Below, piece by piece: positions 1 through 11,137 of a DNA stretch of 55,894 bases. The translations under genes were made by a program, and so were the position numbers. The stretch covers positions 1-55,894 of the forward strand of contig JAKFFB010000066.1 in assembly GCA_036675425.1 (NCBI GenBank), given 5' to 3'. Under the pieces are notes generated by a model. The model had not been told where the DNA came from. It did not search any database and saw only the letters and a list, made by a program, of their open reading frames with translations. Every line of letters begins with the position of its first letter. Position 1 is the stretch's first letter. This DNA is from SCTD01 sp036675425. Its GTDB lineage: Bacteria; Actinomycetota; Actinomycetes; Mycobacteriales; SCTD01.

Positions 1-157
1 TGCGCGCCCGGACACCGCTGCTAGGCCGACAGCTCAAGTGAAAGGCACGGGGGCCAGTCCACAGACGGGTCAGACCCAGCAGCGGTGCTGATCAAGCCCG
101 CTCATCATCACTGTCCACAGATCTCCCGCGCGGCCGCCACGGCGGGGCGCGGCTCTC

Positions 158-163
158 TAGCGT
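158..163 (+). promoter_or_regulatory. -10 box of the WXG100 gene
   Basis: The hexamer TAGCGT fits the actinobacterial TANNNT consensus. It would start a transcript about 40 nt before the ATG at 209, leaving room for the GAGGAG ribosome site at about 199-204. No convincing -35 box is visible. The rest of 1-208 holds no gene I can support. Confidence 0.45.
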
Positions 164-208
164 GCGCGTCGACGGCCGGAGGGGCCGTCCCGTCACGCGA
201 GGAGAGCC

Positions 209-499
209 ATGAGCGGCATCAAGGTCACCCCGGAGCAGCTGAGCTCCCTGTCGGGCTCGGTGGCCCGCGGTTCCGGCGAGATCGAGGGGCAGCTGCGGGC
301 GCTGGGCAGCACCGTTGCGCCGCTCGTCGGCGGTGACTGGGCCGGCCAGGCGCAGCAGCGGTTCACCGCCCTCTGGGACGAGTGGCAGCGCAGCGCCCAG
401 GGGCTCAAGCACGCCCTCGACGGCATCAGCCAGCTCATGAGCCAGGCCGGGACCGCCTACGCCGACGCCGAGTCGCAGATCGCCAGCACGTTCCGGTAG
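209..499 (+). CDS. WXG100 family (ESAT-6-like) protein
   Basis: A 96-residue protein of the usual WXG100 length. It is a predicted helical hairpin with the diagnostic turn W44-A45-G46 between two amphipathic helices. Family members are small proteins exported by type VII (ESX) systems, often as dimers. No ESX core gene (EccC ATPase, EccD, mycosin) lies in the window, so its export partner is not visible; it may be a solitary member. The start is chosen because GAGGAG lies 5-10 nt upstream. It converges on the PAC2 gene with only 3 bp between the stop codons. Confidence 0.88.
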   Translation: MSGIKVTPEQLSSLSGSVARGSGEIEGQLRALGSTVAPLVGGDWAGQAQQRFTALWDEWQRSAQGLKHALDGISQLMSQAGTAYADAESQIASTFR

Positions 500-502
500 C
501 GG

Positions 503-1378
503 TCAGCCGCCGGGCTCGTCGCCGCCCCGGCGCAGGTAGCGCTCGAACTCCTTCGCGATCGCCTCGCCGGAGGCCTCGGGGAGCTCGGTCTCGGGCTCGC
601 GCTCCTCGAGCGAGGCGATGTACTCCGCCACGTCGCTGTCCTCGGCCGCCAGCTCGTCGACCGACCGCTCCCAGGCCCGGGCCTTCTCGGGCAGGTCACC
701 CAGCGGCACCGGCAGGTCGAGCAGGTCCTCGACCCGGCGCAGCAGCGCGAGGGTGGCCTTGGGACAGGGCGGCGACGCGACGTAGTGGGGGACGGCGGCC
801 CAGAAGCTGATGGCGGGCAGGTCCGCCGAGGCGCAGAGGTCCTGCAGGACGCCGACGATGCCGGTCGGCCCCTCGTACCGGGACCGCTCCAGGCCGAGGG
901 CCTCCATCGTCTCCCGGTCCGTGGCGGTGCCGCTGACCGGTACCGGGCGGGTGTGCGGGCTGTCGGCGAGCAGCGAGCCGAGCGTCACCACGAGCTCCAC
1001 CCCGAGCTGCTGGGCGATGGCGATGAGCTCCTCGCTGAAGCCGCGCCAGCGCATGTTGGGCTCGACCCCGCGCAGCAGCACCACGTCTCGGTCGCTGTCG
1101 GCCGGGTCGAGGCGGCAGACGGCGACCCTGGTCGTGGGCCACGACAGCCGGCGGGTGACCCCGTCGACGAGCGAGACGACCGGCCGGTTCATCTGGAAGT
1201 CGTAGTACGGATCGGGGTCCAGCGCCGCGACGTCCTGGGCGTCCCATGCCTGCATGAGGTGCTCGACCGCGCCGGTCGCCGCGTCACCCGCGTCGTTCCA
1301 GCCCTCGAAGGCGGCGATGAGCAGCGGCCGGCGCAGCGGTGGCAGGTCCTCGGGCGGCCGCTCGGGAAGGCGCTTCAC
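503..1378 (-). CDS. PAC2 family protein (ParJ-like)
   Basis: 291 residues with a GTG start at 1378 that overlaps the stop of the upstream hydrolase by 4 bp (GTGA). The N-terminal part carries the PAC2 core (AFEGWNDAGDAA near residue 25, MNRPVV near 65, GSLLAD near 130). The C-terminal part is acidic and helical. PAC2 proteins resemble proteasome assembly chaperones. From memory, the Streptomyces member ParJ acts on the ParA partition ATPase, and in that genus it also sits near metH and the proteasome genes. A role in chromosome segregation is therefore at least as likely as one in proteasome assembly. Last gene of the usp-hydrolase-PAC2 operon. Confidence 0.85.
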   Translation of the reverse strand: MKRLPERPPEDLPPLRRPLLIAAFEGWNDAGDAATGAVEHLMQAWDAQDVAALDPDPYYDFQMNRPVVSLVDGVTRRLSWPTTRVAVCRLDPADSDRDVVLLRGVEPNMRWRGFSEELIAIAQQLGVELVVTLGSLLADSPHTRPVPVSGTATDRETMEALGLERSRYEGPTGIVGVLQDLCASADLPAISFWAAVPHYVASPPCPKATLALLRRVEDLLDLPVPLGDLPEKARAWERSVDELAAEDSDVAEYIASLEEREPETELPEASGEAIAKEFERYLRRGGDEPGG

Positions 1379-2238
1379 GGACGGGTGCCTTCCCACGCAG
1401 AGGACGCCGAGACCTCGTCGGCGGCGGCCCGGACCAGGCCCGCGACGAGCGCGGGCCACTGCAGCGGCACGTCGTGCACGGCGCCGTCCCAGCGCAGCGC
1501 CCGCGGGCTCGCGAGCAGCGCGGCGGTGCGCTCGAGCGCGTCCGCGCGCGCGGCGTCGGGGGAGCAGGACACCAGCCACACCGGGCAGCGCACCTCGGGC
1601 AGGACCGCCTCGAGGTCGGTGTCGAGCAGGTCGTCGACGATCGCCATGTGCGCGTCGAACGGCAGCCGGGCACGGGCCAGCCCGTCGTCGCCGACGGCGA
1701 ACAGCGACAGCTTCACCGCCTCGACGGCGGGAGACCACCAGGCGCTCTCCGGGCCCCGCCGCAGCAGGTCGGGCAGCTCGTCCGGAGGGACGGCGATCCG
1801 CGGCGGTGTGAGCATCTCGCGCACGGCCTGCCGGGTCAGGTCGGCGTCGCGCATGCGGAGCGTGCCGCCGTCGACGCAGACGACCGCCAGCACCCGCTCC
1901 GGAGCGGCGGCGGCGAGCCGCAGCGCCGTCCAGGCGCCCCAGGAGTGCCCGACGACGACCACCCGCGACAGCCCCACCGCGTCGAGGGCGGTGAGCAGGT
2001 CGGCGACCACGGTCTGCCCGTCGTACGGCCCCTCGGGGCGCTCGCTCTCGCCGTGGCCGCGCTGGTCGACGGCGACCAGCGGCAGGCCGGACAGTCCAGG
2101 CACCACCAGGTCCCAGATGCGCCGGGTCGAGGCCAGTCCGTGCAGCAGCAGGACCGGGGTGCCGGCACCGGGCCAGCGGGTGGCTCGCAGCCGCACGCCT
2201 GCGCCGGGGAGGTCGAGGTCGAGGCCCCCCGAGGTCAC
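1375..2238 (-). CDS. alpha/beta hydrolase fold protein
   Basis: 287 residues from a GTG at 2238. The fold is clear: HG oxyanion motif (LLLHGLAS, about residue 28), the strand DQRGHGES, the nucleophile elbow GHSWG (about 93-97) with the catalytic Ser, and a late His in AVHDVPLQ. The acid residue is probably in the segment after CPVWLVS. The substrate is unknown; esterases, lactonases and epoxide hydrolases share this fold. It is translationally coupled to both neighbours by 4-bp GTGA overlaps (2235-2238 and 1375-1378). Confidence 0.85.
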   Translation of the reverse strand: MTSGGLDLDLPGAGVRLRATRWPGAGTPVLLLHGLASTRRIWDLVVPGLSGLPLVAVDQRGHGESERPEGPYDGQTVVADLLTALDAVGLSRVVVVGHSWGAWTALRLAAAAPERVLAVVCVDGGTLRMRDADLTRQAVREMLTPPRIAVPPDELPDLLRRGPESAWWSPAVEAVKLSLFAVGDDGLARARLPFDAHMAIVDDLLDTDLEAVLPEVRCPVWLVSCSPDAARADALERTAALLASPRALRWDGAVHDVPLQWPALVAGLVRAAADEVSASSAWEGTRP

Positions 2239-2702
2239 CGCTTCGAGCCGCGCCCGGTGGTGTGCACGATGAGCACGTCGCAGCCCGCCCGGTGGCTGAT
2301 GTTGGCCGGGACGGAGCCGAGCAGCCGGCCGGCCAGGCTGTTCAGCCCGCGGTTCCCGACGACGACCAGGTCGACCGAGCGGTCCTTGACCAGCCGGGTC
2401 AGCTCGTCGACCGGGTCGCCCTCGACGGCGATCGTGTCGACGGAGTCGGCGCCCACCTTGCGCGCGCGCTCGGCGGCGTCGCGCAGGACGTTCTCGGCCG
2501 GGCTCGAGCCGGAGACCTTGTAGGACTCGCCGCCCAGCGCGTTGGCCGCGTCCTGGACCTCGCGGGCCGACATCGGGTGGTAGGCGCAGGCGATGAGCAG
2601 GGTGGCGCCCACGCCCGCGGCCACCTCGGCCGCGCGTTCGACCGCCTTGAACGAGGACTCCGAGCCGTCGGTGCCGACCAGGACGGTGCTGTACGAGCTC
2701 AT
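2235..2702 (-). CDS. universal stress protein, UspA family
   Basis: 155 residues, a single Usp domain. The N-terminus has the typical TVLVGTDGSESS strand-loop. The C-terminal half has the ATP-binding signature G-x2-G-x9-G-S (GNRGLNSLAGRLLGS), so this is probably an ATP-binding Usp. Members act in the cytosol under starvation or low oxygen in actinobacteria. It is the first gene of a three-gene minus-strand operon. A GGAGGG ribosome site lies before the ATG, and a TAGGTT -10 box lies at 2736-2741. Confidence 0.92.
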   Translation of the reverse strand: MSSYSTVLVGTDGSESSFKAVERAAEVAAGVGATLLIACAYHPMSAREVQDAANALGGESYKVSGSSPAENVLRDAAERARKVGADSVDTIAVEGDPVDELTRLVKDRSVDLVVVGNRGLNSLAGRLLGSVPANISHRAGCDVLIVHTTGRGSKR

Positions 2703-2735
2703 CTGCCCTCCGGGGAGCGGGTCCGTGTGACGCGG

Positions 2736-2741
2736 AACCTA
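2736..2741 (-). promoter_or_regulatory. -10 box of the usp operon
   Basis: TAGGTT on the minus strand predicts transcription from about 2729, giving a leader of about 27 nt that contains the GGAGGG ribosome site. The divergent metH promoter lies 35 bp away, so this 85-bp gap serves both directions. Confidence 0.45.
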
Positions 2742-2775
2742 CCGCTCGTCGCCGAGGCTGACGGACCCGCCTCGG

Positions 2776-2781
2776 TAGGAT
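2776..2781 (+). promoter_or_regulatory. -10 box of metH (leaderless)
   Basis: TAGGAT ends 6 nt before the metH GTG, so transcription would start at or next to the start codon. No ribosome site precedes the GTG. There is no room for a cobalamin riboswitch. Confidence 0.5.
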
Positions 2782-2787
2782 CGGGCA

Positions 2788-6317
<3,530 letters not shown>

Positions 6318-6318
<1 letters not shown>

Positions 6319-6605
6319 TGGGCCTGCTCCCCGAGGCAGCGAGCACCCGCGCGCTGCTCAGCCTGGTGCTGCTCGTCGTCGGCACGGTGCTGGCCGTCAT
6401 CGCCCTGCGCAACCGCCGCTGGGAGGTGCCGGCCGCCGCGATCGCGTCCGCCGGCCTGGTCGGCTGGACGCTGACCAGCAGCGCGTACGACGGGCCGGTC
6501 CTGTTCGTGGTCGTCGAGGGCAACGGGGTGCACCTGGGCGACCTGCTGTCGGTCCCGGCCCTGCTGCTGGTGCTGTGGCTGTGCTGGCGGGGGGCGCGGC
6601 GCTAG
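6318..6605 (+). CDS. small membrane protein
   Basis: 95 residues from a GTG whose G is the last base of the metH stop codon (TAGTG). Three hydrophobic segments are visible: LLSLVLLVVGTVLAVIAL, a middle stretch around AAAIASAGLVGW, and LLSVPALLLVLWLCW near the C-terminus, which ends in basic residues. No domain is recognised. It is coupled to metH upstream and to the HAD gene downstream in the same TAGTG manner, so the three are probably co-transcribed. Confidence 0.7.
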
Positions 6606-7255
6606 TGCAGGCCGTGCTCTGGGACATGGACGGCCTGCTCGTCGACACCGAACCGCTCTGGACGGTCGCCGAGGTCGAGCTGGCGGCGTCCTTCGGCGGC
6701 ACCTGGGACGAGCAGATCAAGGCCGCCGTCGTCGGCACGCGCCTGGACGTGGCGGTGCCGACGGTGCTGCACTGGTTCGGCCAGCCGGACACCCCCGCGC
6801 AGGTGGCGTCGACCTCGGCCTGGCTGCTCGGCCGCATGGTCGAGCTCTTCGCGACGTCGCTGTCGCCGATGCCGGGCGCGCTCGGGCTGCTGTCCGCGCT
6901 GCACCGCGAGGGGGTGCCGCTGGCGCTGGTCTCCTCGTCGTACCGCGTCCTGGTCGACGCCGTCCTCGACGGCGGGATCGGGCCGTTCGCGGTCACGGTG
7001 GCCGGTGACGAGGTGGCCGACGGCAAGCCGCACCCCGAGCCCTACCTGACGGCTGCCGCTGCTCTGGGGGTGGACCCGGCGCAGTGCGTCGTGCTCGAGG
7101 ACTCGCCGTCCGGGGTGGCCTCGGGGGAGGCAGCCGGCTGCGCCGTCGTCGCCGTGCCGAGCGTCCCGGGGGTGCAGCTCGACCCGGCACCGCGGCGGCT
7201 GGTCGTGCCGTCGCTCGAGCAGGTCGACCTGGCGGCCCTCCGCGCCCTGATCTGA
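6605..7255 (+). CDS. HAD-superfamily phosphatase (subfamily IA)
   Basis: 216 residues from the GTG at 6605, which overlaps the previous stop. Motif I is DMDGLLVDTEP near residue 7 with the nucleophile Asp and the acid/base Asp two residues later. Motif II is the Ser in ALVSSS (about 110). Motif III is the Lys in DGKPHPEPY (about 143). Motif IV is the acidic pair in VLEDSPSGV (about 166). An N-terminal helical cap fits beta-phosphoglucomutase or sugar-phosphate phosphatase relatives. The substrate cannot be read from sequence. In some actinobacteria a HAD gene also follows metH. Confidence 0.9.
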   Translation: MQAVLWDMDGLLVDTEPLWTVAEVELAASFGGTWDEQIKAAVVGTRLDVAVPTVLHWFGQPDTPAQVASTSAWLLGRMVELFATSLSPMPGALGLLSALHREGVPLALVSSSYRVLVDAVLDGGIGPFAVTVAGDEVADGKPHPEPYLTAAAALGVDPAQCVVLEDSPSGVASGEAAGCAVVAVPSVPGVQLDPAPRRLVVPSLEQVDLAALRALI

Positions 7256-7273
7256 CACCTTCTCCGCTGGGGA

Positions 7274-8140
7274 TCAGTCGAAGATGTCGGGGTTGTCGCG
7301 GCTGATGCGCTCCCAGATCGGCTGGAACTGGAACCAGCCGGCGAGCTCGAACCCGACCTGCCCGCGGGTGGCCTCGGCCTCCTCGGGGACGATCTGGATC
7401 GGCTTGCTGCCCAGGCCGGCCGCGGCGCTGTAGGCCATCAGCTGCGACTGGGCGGTGCGCTCCAGGGTAAGGAACCACCAGGCGGCGCTGTCGACGGTCT
7501 CGCCGACGGTGAGCATCCCGTGGTTGCGCAGGATGACGGCCTTGAACTGCCCGAGCGCCTTGCCGATCCGCTGGCCCTCCTCGGAGGAGAGCACCACCCC
7601 GCGGTAGTCGGCGTAGGTGCCGATGTCCTCGTAGAACGCGCACGCGTCCTGGGTGAGCGGCTCGATGGTCATGTCCAGGCTGGAGAGCGTCTTGCCGTAC
7701 GGCCCGTGCGCGTGCGCGGCGGCGACGACGTCCGGACGCGCGGCGTGAACCGCGCAGTGGATCGCGACGGCGGCGCCGTTCACGGCGCGGGTGCCCTCGA
7801 CGACGTTGCCCTCGTGGTCGACGCGGACCAGGTCGGAGGACTTGATCATGCTGAAGTGCATGCCGAACGGGTTCACCCAGTAGGAGTCCGGGAACTCCGG
7901 GTCGCGCACCGTCACGTGGCCGGCGACGCCCTCGTCGAGCCCGGCCTTGCTGAACATCCGGAAGGCCGCGGCGAGCTTGGCCTTGCGGTGCGCTCGCTCC
8001 TCCTCGACGGTCGCGAACTCCTGCGGGAACGGCAGGTAGAGGTCCTGGCCGACCGCCATGATCTCCGGGGACGCCGTCGTGACGGCGCCGGTGACGAGCT
8101 CGTCGGCGTGCTGCGACGCGGTGGACTCGGTCAGGCTCAC
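7274..8140 (-). CDS. class II aldolase/adducin family protein
   Basis: 288 residues from a GTG at 8140 that overlaps the EamA stop by 4 bp. The zinc-site pattern of class II aldolases is present: an acidic residue after GHVTVRDPE, the HAHGPYG pair (about residue 150), and a late His in RNHGMLTVG (about 215). Known members act on fuculose- or ribulose-phosphate, or decarboxylate sugar acids. This longer form with a C-terminal extension is a common uncharacterised actinobacterial type. Third gene of the RecB-EamA-aldolase operon. Confidence 0.85.
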   Translation of the reverse strand: MSLTESTASQHADELVTGAVTTASPEIMAVGQDLYLPFPQEFATVEEERAHRKAKLAAAFRMFSKAGLDEGVAGHVTVRDPEFPDSYWVNPFGMHFSMIKSSDLVRVDHEGNVVEGTRAVNGAAVAIHCAVHAARPDVVAAAHAHGPYGKTLSSLDMTIEPLTQDACAFYEDIGTYADYRGVVLSSEEGQRIGKALGQFKAVILRNHGMLTVGETVDSAAWWFLTLERTAQSQLMAYSAAAGLGSKPIQIVPEEAEATRGQVGFELAGWFQFQPIWERISRDNPDIFD

Positions 8141-9027
8141 GGCTGCTCCTCGGGGGTCGGCGGTCTGGGGCGCAGTCTGCCACTCCGACCCTGAACGAGC
8201 AGCCCCGCCAGGACCAGGACGACGCCGAGAGCGCCGAGGGCGGGGAGCCGCTCGTCGAGGACGGCCAGCCCGAGCGCCGTCGCGACGACGGGCTCGGCCA
8301 GCACGAGCGTCGTGACCGGTCCCGCCGGCAGGACGGCGAGCCCGCGGACGAAGAGCAGGTAGGCGAGCGTGACCGTGACCAGGCCGAGGTAGGCCGCGAG
8401 CGCGATCCCCTCGCCGGTGGCCAGCCAGCCGATCGGCTGGGTCATCAGCAGCGGCGCAGACAGCAGCCCGCCCAGGCCGAACGCCGCGGCCATGACGGTG
8501 GACGGCGAGTGGCCGGCGTCGAGCTGCCGCTTCGCGAGCACCGTGTAGGCGGCGTACGACGCGCCCGCGAGCAGGGCCAGCAGGACGCCGAGCGCGTCGG
8601 GACGGTCGCCGCCGCCGGTGAGCAGGGCCAACCCGGAAACGCAGACCGCGGTCGCGACCAGCCACGCGCGGCTCGGCCGCTCACGGAGGACGACGACCGC
8701 GAGCAACCCGGTGAGCACCGGTCCGCTGCCGATCGCGACGAGGGTGCCGATCGCGACCCCCGCCCGGTCGACGCCGGCGAAGAAGCAGATCTGGTACGCC
8801 GCTGTGCACGCTCCGGCGAGCAGTCCGGTCGGCGTGCGCCAGAGGGCGAGGACGCCCCGGCCGGCGCGGACGACCAGCAGGAGCGCGAGCCCGCCGACGA
8901 GGAGCCGGGCCGCACCGACGCCGAGCGGCGTGGTCGCGGCCGGGCCGAGCGCCTGCGCCGTGCCGGTCGTGCCGAAGAGGGCAGCGGCGAGCAGCACCGC
9001 GACGACGGCCCCGGGGCCGCGCGTCAC
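8137..9027 (-). CDS. EamA/DMT family transporter
   Basis: 296 residues from a GTG at 9027 coupled to the RecB-like gene by a GTGA overlap. About ten transmembrane helices fall into two five-helix EamA repeats. Signature positions include the loop after LFGTTGTAQAL and the conserved LAEPVVATALG in the second repeat. The protein belongs to the drug/metabolite transporter superfamily in the inner membrane. The substrate is unknown; amino-acid or metabolite export is common in the family. Confidence 0.88.
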   Translation of the reverse strand: MTRGPGAVVAVLLAAALFGTTGTAQALGPAATTPLGVGAARLLVGGLALLLVVRAGRGVLALWRTPTGLLAGACTAAYQICFFAGVDRAGVAIGTLVAIGSGPVLTGLLAVVVLRERPSRAWLVATAVCVSGLALLTGGGDRPDALGVLLALLAGASYAAYTVLAKRQLDAGHSPSTVMAAAFGLGGLLSAPLLMTQPIGWLATGEGIALAAYLGLVTVTLAYLLFVRGLAVLPAGPVTTLVLAEPVVATALGLAVLDERLPALGALGVVLVLAGLLVQGRSGRLRPRPPTPEEQP

Positions 9028-9923
9028 CGCGCCGACTGCGCCTCGACCGCCGCGCGCTGGTGGGGGAGCGGCTCGTCCGGGCCGGGGACGACCTCGGGGA
9101 ACGGAGGCGGCGTGCCGCCGAAGCTGGGGCAGAGCGCCTGGTGGTCGCACCAGTCGCACAGCTTGCTCGGCCGGGGCGGGAAGTCGCGCAGCTGGGTGGC
9201 CCGCTCGATCGCGGTCCAGAGCGCCAGCAGCTTGCGCTCGGTCGCGCGCAGGTCGGCCTCGTCGGGGGAGTAGCGCAGCACCTCGCGGTCGCCGAGGTAC
9301 ATCAGCTGCAGCAGCCGCGGCACCACGCCCGTCGTGCGCCAGAGGACCAGCGCGTAGAACTTCATCTGGAAGAGCGCCTTGCCCTCGAACATCTCGCCGG
9401 GCGCCCTGCCCGTCTTGTAGTCCACGACGCGAACGTCGCCGGTCGGGGCGCGGTCCAGCCGGTCGACGATGCCGCGCAGCCGCAGCCCACCGGGGAGCAC
9501 CACCTCGACCAGCCGCTCGCGCTCGGCGGGCTCGAGCCGGGTGGGGTCCTCGAGGGTGAAGTAGCCGGCGAGCAGCTCGCGGGCGCTCTCCAGCCAGGTC
9601 GTCAGGCTCTCGGCGTCCTCGAACAGGCCGGCCACCTCGGGCTCGGCCTCCACGAGCTTCTCCCACTCCGGGCGCAGCAGCCCGGCGGCCGCCTCGAGCG
9701 TGCGCTCGGCGGCGGGCAGGTCGAAGAGCCGCTCCAGCACGGAGTGCACGACGGTGCCGCGGGTCGCCGCGGACGACGGCGCCTGGGGCAGCCGGTCGAT
9801 GGTCCGGTAGCGGAACAGCAGGGGGCAGGTCATGAAGTCGCCGGCGCGAGAGGGGGAGAGCGAGCCGAGGACCGGCAGCGGCAGGTCGACCGCGGTCGCG
9901 GTCTCGACGGTCTCGGCGCTCAT
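9024..9923 (-). CDS. RecB-family PD-(D/E)XK exonuclease with Fe-S cysteines
   Basis: 299 residues. The nuclease core is seen as GTVVHSVLE (helix with His), then GIVDRLDR (catalytic Asp) and VVDYKTGRAP (D-x-K pattern, about residue 170). One Cys in the N-terminal TCPLLFRYR and three in CDWCDHQALC near the C-terminus match the four-cysteine 4Fe-4S cluster of AddB/Cas4-like nucleases. It is a stand-alone nuclease domain, without helicase. First gene of its operon; a TACCGT box 7 nt before the ATG suggests leaderless expression. It lies back-to-back with the homogentisate dioxygenase gene. Confidence 0.9.
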   Translation of the reverse strand: MSAETVETATAVDLPLPVLGSLSPSRAGDFMTCPLLFRYRTIDRLPQAPSSAATRGTVVHSVLERLFDLPAAERTLEAAAGLLRPEWEKLVEAEPEVAGLFEDAESLTTWLESARELLAGYFTLEDPTRLEPAERERLVEVVLPGGLRLRGIVDRLDRAPTGDVRVVDYKTGRAPGEMFEGKALFQMKFYALVLWRTTGVVPRLLQLMYLGDREVLRYSPDEADLRATERKLLALWTAIERATQLRDFPPRPSKLCDWCDHQALCPSFGGTPPPFPEVVPGPDEPLPHQRAAVEAQSAR

Positions 9924-9930
9924 GGCAGGA

Positions 9931-9936
9931 ACGGTA
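9931..9936 (-). promoter_or_regulatory. -10 box of the RecB-like gene (leaderless)
   Basis: TACCGT on the minus strand ends 7 nt before the ATG at 9923. Together with TACCTT at 9989-9994 on the plus strand it makes the 78-bp gap a divergent promoter region. Confidence 0.4.
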
Positions 9937-9988
9937 CGACGCGGCCCCGACAGAACCCGTCTGCAACGCCGGGCTGTGGATGCAGGCG

Positions 9989-9994
9989 TACCTT
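9989..9994 (+). promoter_or_regulatory. -10 box of the homogentisate dioxygenase gene (leaderless)
   Basis: TACCTT ends 7 nt before the ATG at 10002. No purine-rich ribosome site is present in the short interval. Confidence 0.4.
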
Positions 9995-10001
9995 CCGCGC
10001 C

Positions 10002-11129
10002 ATGAGCGAGGTGAAGGGCCGCGTCGCCCGGCAGACGCACGTGGGCATCCCGGAGGGGCTGGTCGAGGAGGAGCACGGGCGGGAGGCGTTCGCCGGCCCG
10101 GTCAGCCACCTCTACCGGACCACGCCCCCGACGGCCTGGGTCGACGTCGACGGGCCGCTCCGCCCGCTGTCGTTCGACCTCAACCGGCTGTCGCCCGGCG
10201 ACGCCGAGGACCCCGAGGGCTGGCGCAGCCCGGTGCTCTCGAACAGCGCCCTCCGCGTCTGGGTCAGCCGGTTGGCCGCACCGATGCCGTACGCCTACCG
10301 CAACGGCGACGCGGACGAGGTCGTCTACGTCCACTCGGGCGCCGGGGTGCTGCAGACCGACTACGGCCCGCTGGACTTCACCGACCAGCAGTACCTCGTG
10401 ATCCCGCGCGGGACCGCGCACCGCTTCGTGCCGAGCGAGCCGACGTTCCTGCTCGTGATCGAGTCCGTGGCGCCCGTGACGCGTCCCGACTTCGGGCTGA
10501 TGGGCAGGCACGCGGTGGTGGACCCGCGGGTGCTGGTGACGCCGGAGCCGTACGCCGAGCCGCCCGCGGACTGGGCTGCCGACGCCGACGGGCGCTGGCG
10601 GCTGCGGGTCCGGCGGCGCGGGGAGTGGACGACCTTCCGCTACCCCCACAACCCCTTCAACGCGGTCGGCTGGGCCGGCGACCTCTCGCCGTACCGGCTG
10701 TCGGTCTCGGACATCCGGCCGGTCACCGCGCCCGGCTACCACCTGCCGCCGAGCGTGCACACGACCTTCCGCTGCGGAGCGTTCGACATCGCGACCTTCG
10801 TGCCGCGGCCGTTCGAGACCGACCCGGAGGCGCTGCGGGTGCCCTTCTTCCACGCGAACGTCGACAACGACGAGGTGATCTTCTACAGCCGCGGGGAGTT
10901 CTTCAGCCGCAAGGGGATCGGCGAGGGCTGGATGACCCTGCACCCGGCCGGCGTGCAGCACGGACCGCAGCCCGGCGCCGCGGAGGCCGCAGCGAAGCTC
11001 GAGCACACCAACGAGGTCGCCGTGATGGTCGAGTGCGTCGAGCCGCTCGAGGTCGCCGACGAGGCCAAGGCCGCCGAGGACCCGGCCTACACCACCTCCT
11101 GGGCAAGGGGCATGGGCCTGATCCCTTGA
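10002..11129 (+). CDS. hmgA: homogentisate 1,2-dioxygenase
   Basis: 375 residues, typical for the bacterial form. The enzyme opens the homogentisate ring to maleylacetoacetate in tyrosine and phenylalanine breakdown. Two cupin halves are seen. The iron ligands are probably the His in PFFHANVD, the Glu in NDEVIFY six residues on, and the His in AGVQHGPQPG near residue 315. The convergent neighbour is a fumarylacetoacetase-family hydrolase, the enzyme two steps later in this pathway, which supports the call. Maleylacetoacetate isomerase and 4-hydroxyphenylpyruvate dioxygenase are not in the window. Confidence 0.88.
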   Translation: MSEVKGRVARQTHVGIPEGLVEEEHGREAFAGPVSHLYRTTPPTAWVDVDGPLRPLSFDLNRLSPGDAEDPEGWRSPVLSNSALRVWVSRLAAPMPYAYRNGDADEVVYVHSGAGVLQTDYGPLDFTDQQYLVIPRGTAHRFVPSEPTFLLVIESVAPVTRPDFGLMGRHAVVDPRVLVTPEPYAEPPADWAADADGRWRLRVRRRGEWTTFRYPHNPFNAVGWAGDLSPYRLSVSDIRPVTAPGYHLPPSVHTTFRCGAFDIATFVPRPFETDPEALRVPFFHANVDNDEVIFYSRGEFFSRKGIGEGWMTLHPAGVQHGPQPGAAEAAAKLEHTNEVAVMVECVEPLEVADEAKAAEDPAYTTSWARGMGLIP

Positions 11130-11137
11130 TCCACGGC

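Noticed and set aside
13..87. 10-bp inverted repeat CACCGCTGCT/AGCAGCGGTG in the first 100 bases
   Set aside because: The 55-nt spacing and lack of context make it too weak to call a structure.
113..121. CTGTCCACA resembling a DnaA box
   Set aside because: A single copy (plus a weaker TCCACA at about 58-64) with no AT-rich stretch and no dnaA or dnaN nearby; not an origin.
2703..2787. Possible cobalamin riboswitch before metH
   Set aside because: The gap is only 85 bp, is shared with the usp promoter, and the -10 box abuts the start codon.
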